64,000 bases of DNA from Batrachochytrium dendrobatidis JAM81 (lineage: Eukaryota > Chytridiomycota > Chytridiomycetes > Rhizophydiales): positions 1 to 64,000 of the forward strand of contig NW_006281101.1 of NCBI RefSeq assembly GCF_000203795.2. The letters are read 5' to 3'. The notes below the pieces were generated by a model. The model searched no databases and had not been told where the DNA came from. It worked only from the letters and a program-made list of their open reading frames with translations. Positions 57,831-64,000 of this stretch are shown here, in pieces. The position numbers were made by a program, and so were the translations under genes. Position 1 is the stretch's first letter. The number at the start of each line of letters is the position of its first letter.

Positions 57831-58790
57831 ATGGGTGAATCTGAACCATTATTTGTGCGGTATTTGGATGAACCTATTGAAGTCGACCAAATCGGGTGAA
57901 AAACAGTTGCTGCTTTGATTAAGAAGGCCAAGAAGGAGTTCTCATCTCAACTCGACACTTTTTCACTCGCCAAGTTGACTCTCCATCGCTACACTGGCAC
58001 AAAACTCAGACCGGGACTCGAATTAAACAAACTATTCAAGCAACCAGGCTATGAAAACAGCGATTCTACACCACTCCTCATCACATACGCTGATAATCTC
58101 CTTCCCGTTGTCAAAAAGATAAAGATCTCACATCATTCAGAAGAAAGAAAGAAAAGATGGAAAGAACTAAACCCAAAGTTGATTGAAGCTGCTGCGAAGA
58201 ATGAGAAACTCGAGAAAAGTGCCGCCTATTCGTCTGTGACCTGGAAACTCATTTCGTCTATCTATAATATTGAAGAATACTCTCAGCCCGTGAAAGAAGT
58301 TCCCTTGGAAACAATCGAATACATTCAAAACTATCTTGCCAAAGCTCACAAAAGCCTGAGTGGACTTGCTCAAGGAAATGATTCCAAACGATTCCATTTC
58401 ATTTCACCTATTCTGATTTGTGTTGTATTTTTGTTTGGTCCAAATGATCCGGTTGAAATCGTCATCGAGGAAGATTTAACTGGTGTAAATGTCAAAGCTA
58501 ATGGGCATTTTGAATTCATGCTTAAAAGAATATGTATTGTCCAAGCAAAGAAGGATGATATGGAGCAGGGAATGGCACAGGATTTAGTTGGAATGGAGGT
58601 TGCGTCTGATTTAAATGGGTTGGATACTGTTTATGGGATAGTCAGAAATTACGCTGAATGGATTTTCTTGAAAAACCACAACAATAGAGTTGAAAAGAAT
58701 GATGTTCTGCAACGTGAGCATGAAATCCCTACTGTTGAATCATTGAAGAGAATTGCTGGGAAGATTTATGCTTTGCTTTCGGACGACTGA
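57831..58790 (+). pseudogene. Crinkler-type PD-(D/E)XK nuclease gene with a single in-frame TGA
   Basis: The ATG at 57831 starts a CRN header (MGESEPLFVRYLDEPIEVD). Codon 23 is TGA (57897-57899), after which the frame is open for 296 codons to 58790. Header features continue across the stop (ALIKKAKKEFSSQL, LTLHRY, STPLLITYAD), so an intron that removes the stop would also remove header sequence. The C-terminal domain carries GHFEFMLKR, then ICIVQAKKDDMEQGMAQ (Q-A-K at about codons 238-240), then DTVYGIVRNY and AEWIFLKN. This is the order found in CRN nuclease domains of the PD-(D/E)XK superfamily. There is no NTPase domain. A decayed copy is at 12720-13310. It is either a young pseudogene, a gene read through its stop, or a consequence of a sequence error. 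Confidence 0.75.
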
Positions 58791-59292
58791 TATGTGGTTT
58801 CTGCTTGAATACATTTTGTTTATTGTATTAAATCTTTGGTCAACGAGACTCGAATCGAGTGCTCAATGTGAGTCGTGATTGATTCATAGACAAGAATAAT
58901 TTGAAAGAATGGATAGTAGAAACCTCCTTATTCAATGGATAAGACATTTTGCACAACCAAACTCGGACATTGAGAGATAATTATATCGAATTCACGGCAA
59001 TTCCATCAATTGCTTTGTCAAGGCAATTAAAAAGCACAAGGACAGTATGTTCCTATCACTCCTCCAGAAGCACAGTTTCTTACTTTGGATGCTACTGTAC
59101 AACTTCTCAACTCCATTGGATGTATTGCCATTGACAATAAGAACGAACTTGGCTCACCTTTGCCTGCACCTCGACTTGTTGAAAATGATTCATTTTTTGG
59201 TCGAATTAATAGTTATTCGAAAGGAATTGGTGAATACTTTGTCCAACTTTGAGATTTAAACGAATTCGAAAGACTACGCATTCGAGTATTGA

Positions 59293-60200
59293 TTTGGTTG
59301 GATTTGGAACAATTTTGTTTTGAATAATCAGTCGGAAAAATCATTCTGGGATTACATTAAGAGACATTTCAATCTGAATCGCTCGGATTTTAATTTATAC
59401 AAACGATTTGATCGATTTATGAAAGAGTTTCCATTATTTTATTACTCTGGATTGGGTTGGATAAGATTAATGAATGTATGTGGTGTGATTTCAGATTATC
59501 TACACTCATCAAATGCGATGGCACTAGAACCTCGGAATATGACATTCTGTATGTTTTGGAAAGAAGCACTCTTAAGATATCGTGAACATGAAATTTCCCC
59601 TGCCTCAAACTCATCGACAGTGTCAGATATTCATTGGCCAGATACTGATACTGAAAATGGTATGGGTTCATCACCCATGATTGAATTGGATAGCATAGTC
59701 TCAATAGGTCGCTTGACTTTGAATGAATAAATTATTCCTACAACTTGAGCAACATCCAAATTGAAAATCATTTTAAAGCCAAAACTCCTATTTACAAATA
59801 AAGATATATTTATTTACCAATTATAAACTAATCCATTGACTTTTCGACTGTAAAAGTAGCTTTTCAAACAATTAAATAGAGCTTATAATATGCCATTTAT
59901 AAATTGGCTATTATCAGCTGACTGGTGTTTATTTATTCAGGATTACCTTGGACGACTATTTGTAATAAATTCAATTGCTGGAAGAAATGGCTGGATAGTG
60001 ATGAAGCCAGACGATTACCTACTTTAAATAATACGTCGTCTTCATTCTTGAAAGGAGCTTTGCCTCCAATTAATGAAAATGATCCAGAATTCATCAGACC
60101 TCCAGCGAGCTTTCATTCATTTGAAGATGATACTCTAGATGGCGCTGAATATGAAAGTGAAGTGTTTATTTCTACAAGCATAAGTAGCCTTGACATCTAA
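59293..60200 (+). CDS. Two related exon-like ORFs of unknown family
   Basis: Frame 59293-59730 (stop to stop, no ATG at its beginning) and frame 59925-60200 share a motif. YYSGLGWIRLMNV... then SDYLHSSNAMAL, MTFCMFWKEAL in the first corresponds to IYSGLPWTTICNK... then LDSDEARRLP, SSFLKGAL in the second. Both end in acidic, Ser-rich tails (DIHWPDTDTENG, EFIRPPASFHSFEDDTLDGAEYES). A TTTATTCAG acceptor precedes the second copy. They could be alternative or duplicated last exons of one gene whose 5' part is near 58900-59260, where the interrupted frame VPITPPEAQFLTLDATVQLL is visible. I do not recognise the family. A related relic is at 11814-12062. Confidence 0.45.
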
Positions 60201-60222
60201 ATAAAAATTATTTAGAGCCAAA

Positions 60223-60344
60223 TGTCAGAATTTTCAAAGCTTTGTGATTTGTTCTCTTCTGATAGCTACTAACAGTTGCAGGTTTTATTTTATTTTATCT
60301 ACTATTACAATTAAACAAATCACGAAGCTCCAAATATTCTGACA
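60223..60344. mobile_element. Small inverted-repeat element (MITE-like)
   Basis: A 122-bp element begins TGTCAGAAT and ends ATTCTGACA. The 31-base ends (60223-60253 and 60314-60344) are inverted repeats matching at about 26 positions. It has no coding capacity. A diverged copy is at 40295-40403. I see no clear target-site duplication. It abuts the 295-bp duplicate on its right. Confidence 0.6.
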
Positions 60345-60639
60345 GAACAGGACTGACAAGTGTGTCTGAATTGATGACAAATGATACAGCCTATCCAACA
60401 AAAAGTAATACATTGATTGTGTCTGCATGGAAATAAGCTTTATAACTTCCACTTCTGAATGTATGCGAATCAACTTTCAAACAACAGATACATCCAATGA
60501 CTCTTGCAAATGCATTGATAGAGTGTTGTTGAATAATTCGAGTGTTTACAAATCAGCATCACTGGAAATAGTTAATGTTATTCAGACAGTCAGTTGTCCA
60601 GACATTACAGTTGTAATATTACACATTTTCCATTGTTGC
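60345..60639. repeat. 295-bp direct duplicate of 12315-12609
   Basis: Same length, orientation and sequence with scattered substitutions. See the first copy for the shared context. Confidence 0.75.
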
Positions 60640-61400
60640 TGGATACCAATATGCCTACATTTAAAGATGAATGCTACCAACAAAATATTCCATTAGAACT
60701 GCAACTGTTGCTTCAAGATCATGGACATATCGTTGTAAATCGTTTCAAATATCAGTCCATTACCCCATTTTAAACCAATCCATCAATCTCTGATTCGGCT
60801 CGCTCAATACTCTCCAGCAACTTGCATTTCATTGCTACAACGACTTGTTCATCGTATCCATGTTTACAGCGTTTGTTGTTTTGACTGCGATTTGCATCAA
60901 CCCAGAATAATGGAATTTACCATTTCCTTTGTATAATCTGTCCATAATGTCTGTTTTAATGTAATCTTTTGACTGTTTTTGGATACAAAAGTTGACAATC
61001 ATTGCTTTATCATCGACTTGACCGCAGTTTGATGAGTTGACAGCACAATCGCATATACACAGGATACGAAATATCAAATCCAATCAAAGTTGGGTATTGT
61101 TTGCTGTATCCTTGTCAACTCGGACAATAGCACCACATGGCAATACTTGATAGCAATGTAGACTGTTTTGGTGCTGTGAGATGCAATGATAAAACGAGTT
61201 TCAGGACCCATTCCAATATGATGCAGCATATTGCAGACAAACAGTTCATTTGTATCTGGTTGCCTGATACTTTTTACATTGTATTGTGTGGGTTTGTACT
61301 GACGAGTCTTTATGTAGCAACAAACAGTGAGTTGTTGTTGACATTCCAAGCGAATCTGGTCTGAATTCCGTTTTTCTTTGGAGATAATGAGATGTCAAAC
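60640..61400. other. Stretch without a supportable gene
   Basis: Two overlapping minus-strand frames (61349-61074 and 61083-60835) could be exons of a worn gene, but no motif or splice pair confirms this. Nothing else is seen. Confidence 0.5.
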
Positions 61401-61707
61401 TGTCAGGAAGTACTTAATCGCAAAATAAGGCGAAGGGAAACCAGGTGCTTGTTACTAACTAGGATCAAGGAACTTTATTGATAAAACTGAGGTAAACATA
61501 CATGACAAGTATGGTCTATTTATAGACCTCAACAAGAGTACAGCCGTAAAGGGTTCACACAGGTTCTTATGGAGTTGCGTGTCCCTACGGCGGTCAACAT
61601 GAGTCCTTAGGGATTCGATCGGTCATAAGGAGGTTAATATCAGTCCTTAGGGTGTTGTGTAACCGCAAGGTAATTAATCCAAGGTCCTCATGGCTGTGAT
61701 CCTCACA
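61401..61707 (-). mobile_element. LTR 1 (307 bp)
   Basis: On the minus strand it starts TGTGAGGATC and ends CTTCCTGACA. It is repeated at 62545-62851 and from 63860 to the window end. The sense strand has TATAAATA at 61524-61517 and, 36 bases further, AGTTTTATCAAT (61488-61477). That word is complementary to the primer site next to LTR 2 and so probably marks the transcript start. The element reads right to left, so this is the 3' LTR of the first unit. Confidence 0.9.
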
Positions 61708-61720
61708 TTATCTCCCCTCC
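61708..61720 (-). other. Polypurine tract of the LTR element, unit 1
   Basis: GGAGGGGAGATAA on the minus strand directly precedes the 3' LTR. This position and composition define the plus-strand primer site and fix the element's direction. The same tract is present at 62852-62864. Confidence 0.85.
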
Positions 61721-61820
61721 AAACGACGACGTCTCTGGAGTCGATACGGTTACTTGGGTTTCGATGCGGTGGTAGTTGCCTGGATACGAGGTAAATCTGA
61801 GGTTGGCAACTCAAAACAGG

Positions 61821-61978
61821 AATCATTGACAAGAAAACGAGGAATAACTGGGAAAACTAGGAGGTTCAATGAAATGTGAATCATTGACAAGAAAACAAGG
61901 AATAACTGGGAAAACTAGGAGGTTCAATGAAATGTGAATCATTGACAAGAAAACAAGGAATAACTGGGGAAACTAGGA
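61821..61978. repeat. 58-bp tandem repeat, 2.7 copies (unit 1)
   Basis: Unit starts AATCATTGACAAGAAAACAA and ends GGTTCAATGAAATGTG. Copies begin at 61821, 61879 and 61937, the last incomplete. It lies inside the retroelement between the gag remnant and the polypurine tract. Confidence 0.9.
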
Positions 61979-62187
61979 AACGAGAACAGGAAACGGGTAT
62001 GAACAGGATGGAGTTTTACATTGAACAGACTTAGCATGGTGTGTGGGTTTTGCTGGCTGATGCGAGCACAAAGGAGATGTGGAGGGCGTCTGTGTAAAAG
62101 AGCCTGTTTCCCCAGAGGGTACTACCACATCAACATCCTTGTCAAGCATACCACGGGCTACATCCACTGCTTCACCCATAACTGTTT

Positions 62188-62379
62188 TCAAGAGGCAAAG
62201 GTGTTGGTTTGGCGAACGACGGATCTGGAACCTGGAGTCGTTCTTCTATTAGGACTTCTGCTAGGGCAGTCATGAGCTCGGTGACCTGGCTGGCCACAAT
62301 ATAAACATAAGCCGAGCTGACGTTGGCGCTTCCTTTCTTGAGTGGATAACGGGCCTCGAACGACTGCGTCAATCTGCAT
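62188..62379 (-). pseudogene. Gag remnant with CCHC zinc knuckle, unit 1
   Basis: A 63-codon frame contains CLYCGQPGHRAHDC, a perfect C-x2-C-x4-H-x4-C nucleocapsid knuckle, and then a basic Ser/Arg-rich end with a stop. This is the C-terminal end of a Ty3-type Gag, of the wording common in the Tf1/sushi group. The Gag body, protease, reverse transcriptase, RNase H and integrase are absent, so the element is non-autonomous. Confidence 0.85.
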
Positions 62380-62531
62380 GTCGTTGGACGAGTGCGACTG
62401 GAATGTCGTGAGTGAGGGGAACCGTCGATTAGATTGGAACGGGCTTCCGGAGAGTTTTTCATGACGAGGTTTTGAAGTTGGGATAAGAACAGGGACAAGG
62501 AGTAAACAAGCAGGTGGTTTAGGAAAATATG

Positions 62532-62543
62532 AGTTTTATCAAT
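62532..62543 (-). other. Primer-binding site, self-primer type, unit 1
   Basis: Sense ATTGATAAAACT, one base inside the 5' LTR end, is the exact complement of AGTTTTATCAAT in the LTR (62632-62621 in LTR 2, 61488-61477 in LTR 1). It lacks the TGG start expected for a tRNA primer. Confidence 0.75.
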
Positions 62544-62544
62544 G

Positions 62545-62851
62545 TGTCAGGAAGTACTTAATCGCAAAATAAGGCGAAGGGAAACCAGGTGCTTGTTACT
62601 AACTAGGATCAAGGAACTTTATTGATAAAACTGAGGTAAACATATATGACAAGTATGGTCTATTTATAGACCTCAACAAGAGTACAGCCGTAAAGGGTTC
62701 ACACAGTTACTTAGGGAGTTGCGTGTCCCTACGGCGGTCAACATGAGTCCTTAGGGATTCGATCGGTCATAAGGAGGTTAATATCAGTCCTTAGGGTGTT
62801 GTGTAACCGCAAGGTAATTAATCCAAGGTCCTCATGGCTGTGATCCTCACA
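62545..62851 (-). mobile_element. LTR 2 (307 bp), shared between two units
   Basis: Same length as LTR 1 with a few substitutions (for example near 62706-62717 against 61561-61573). It is the 5' LTR of unit 1 and the 3' LTR of unit 2. Confidence 0.9.
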
Positions 62852-62962
62852 TTATCTCCCCTCCAAACGACGACGTCTCGGAGTCATACGGTTACTTGGG
62901 TTTCGATGCGGTGGTAGTTGCCTGGATACGAGGTAAATCTGAGGTTGGCAACTCAAAACAGG

Positions 62963-63292
62963 AATCATTGACAAGAAAACAAGGAATAACTGGGAAAACT
63001 AGGAGGTTCAATGAAATGTGAATCATTGACAAGAAAACAAGGAATAACTGGGAAAACTAGGAGGTTCAATGAAATGTGAATCATTGACAAGAAAACAAGG
63101 AATAACTGGGAAAACTAGGAGGTTCAATGAAATGTGAATCATTGACAAGAAAACAAGGAATAACTGGGAAAACTAGGAGGTTCAATGAAATGTGAATCAT
63201 TGACAAGAAAACAAGGAATAACTGGGGAAACTAGGAGGTTCAATGAAATGTGAATCATTGACAAGAAAACAAGGAATAACTGGGGAAACTAG
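62963..63292. repeat. 58-bp tandem repeat, 5.7 copies (unit 2)
   Basis: Copies begin at 62963, 63021, 63079, 63137, 63195 and 63253, with the last incomplete. Three more copies than in unit 1 account for nearly all the length difference between the two internal regions (1008 against 837 bp). Confidence 0.92.
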
Positions 63293-63503
63293 GAAACGAG
63301 AACAGGAAACGGGTATGAACAGGATGGAGTTTTACATTGAACAGACTTAGCATGGTGTGTGGGTTTTGCTGGCTGATGCGAGTACAAAGGAGATGTGGAG
63401 GGCGTCTGTGTAAAAGAGCCTGTTTCCCCAGAGGGTACTACCACATCAACATCCTTGTCAAGCATACCACGGGCTACATCCACTGCTTCACCCATAACTG
63501 TTT

Positions 63504-63695
63504 TCAAGAGGCAAAGGTGTTGGTTTGGCGAACGACGGATCTGGAACCTGGAGTCGTTCTTCTATTAGGACTTCTGCTAGGGCAGTCATGAGCTCGGTGA
63601 CCTGGCTGGCCACAATATAAACATAAGCCGAGCTGACGTTGGCGCTTCCTTTCTTGAGTGGATAACGGGCCTCGAACGACTGCGTCAATCTGCAT
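63504..63695 (-). pseudogene. Gag remnant with CCHC zinc knuckle, unit 2
   Basis: Same 63-codon knuckle frame as in unit 1. It stays open further upstream to 63824 because of a small indel near the 5' LTR. An overlapping frame (63778-63488) starts at an ATG soon after the primer site. No pol domains are present. Confidence 0.82.
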
Positions 63696-63846
63696 GTCGT
63701 TGGACGAGTGCGACTGGAATGTCGTGAGTGAGGGGAACCGTCGATTAGATTGGAACGGGCTTCCGGAGAGTTTTTCATGACGAGGTTTGAAGTTGTGATA
63801 GGAACAGGGACAAGGAGTAAACAAGCAGGTGGTTCAGGAAAATATG

Positions 63847-63858
63847 AGTTTTATCAAT
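63847..63858 (-). other. Primer-binding site, self-primer type, unit 2
   Basis: The same 12-base ATTGATAAAACT (sense) one base from LTR 3, identical to the site of unit 1. Confidence 0.75.
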
Positions 63859-63859
63859 G

Positions 63860-64000
63860 TGTCAGGAAGTACTTAATCGCAAAATAAGGCGAAGGGAAAC
63901 CAGGTGCTTGTTACTAACTAGGATCAAGGAACTTTATTGATAAAACTGAGGTAAACATACATGACAAGTATGGTCTATTTATAGACCTCAACAAGAGTAC
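63860..64000 (-). mobile_element. LTR 3, cut by the window end
   Basis: Identical in layout to LTRs 1 and 2 from the TGTCAGGAAG end through the TATA element. The remaining half lies outside the window. It is the 5' LTR of unit 2. Confidence 0.88.

Noticed and set aside
57840..57915. An intron removing the TGA of the CRN gene at 57831-58790
   Set aside because: A GT-AG pair can be drawn (donor near 57855), but it would delete residues that belong to the header.
61973..62191. Second retroelement ORF overlapping the gag stop
   Set aside because: Its first codon is TTG and it contains no protease or polymerase motif; it is probably a shadow of non-coding leader and repeat sequence.
62963..63292. 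CRISPR array
   Set aside because: The 58-bp units are contiguous with no spacers, lie in a eukaryotic retroelement and vary in number between its copies.
1..64000. tRNA or rRNA genes
   Set aside because: I looked for cloverleaf-like T-loop words (for example near 58848) and found none with matching stems. A tRNA scan would settle this.

Overview
The window is AT-rich eukaryotic DNA with short GT-AG introns (about 50-90 bp), long gene-poor stretches, many decayed duplicates and one retrotransposon cluster. The gene content fits a chytrid fungus of the Batrachochytrium type: Crinkler-like (CRN) effectors with P-loop NTPase and/or PD-(D/E)XK domains, a pepsin-like aspartyl protease pair, signal-peptide-bearing lineage-restricted proteins, and a fungal DUF4246 protein. 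CRN and aspartyl-protease expansions are known in B. dendrobatidis. The species call is an inference from gene families; I ran no search. Starts were checked against the bases because several long open frames begin at TTG or GTG rather than ATG.

Layout. 1-2.6 kb: no gene, a degenerate minisatellite. 2.6-5 kb: a dispersed repeat and a four-exon aspartyl-protease-like gene (minus) whose two active-site motifs are both altered. 8.9-10.7 kb: a CRN gene broken by one in-frame TAA, with a TGTGAGACATT-rich upstream region. 11.8-13.4 kb: relics of a CRN nuclease and its neighbour. 15.6-17.9 kb: intact CRN-NTPase. 18.1-22.0 kb and 28.2-32.0 kb: a 3.84-kb direct duplication at a 10,054-bp offset, nearly identical, each copy flanked on the left by a different CRN; the first copy runs into a 100-N gap. 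25.8-28.0 kb: intact CRN-NTPase-nuclease. 32.0-35.0 kb: two decayed CRN genes head to head. 35.4-39.6 kb: an armadillo-like plus DUF4246 gene interrupted by a solo LTR. 42-44 kb: two unknown ORFs and a secreted repeat protein. 46.1-48.1 kb: an inverted, frameshifted copy of the protease gene with its promoter. 49.0-49.8 and 55.2-55.8 kb: two secreted proteins sharing a promoter block. 50.2-53.6 kb: an inverted copy of the DUF4246 locus with a stop and a 2-nt deletion. 56.7-60.6 kb: a truncated secreted-protein paralogue, a CRN nuclease gene with one in-frame TGA, two related exon-like ORFs and a small inverted-repeat element. 61.4-64.0 kb: LTR-internal-LTR-internal-LTR of a non-autonomous Ty3-type element that appears to prime itself, as in the Tf1/sushi group.

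The window reads as a fast-turnover, probably pathogenicity-associated compartment. Genes multiply by local direct and inverted duplication, promoters and headers move independently of gene bodies, and many copies are decaying. The most informative points are the self-primer in the LTR element, the pseudo-enzyme character of the protease pair, the palindromic motif shared by CRN promoters, and paired paralogues carrying different lesions.
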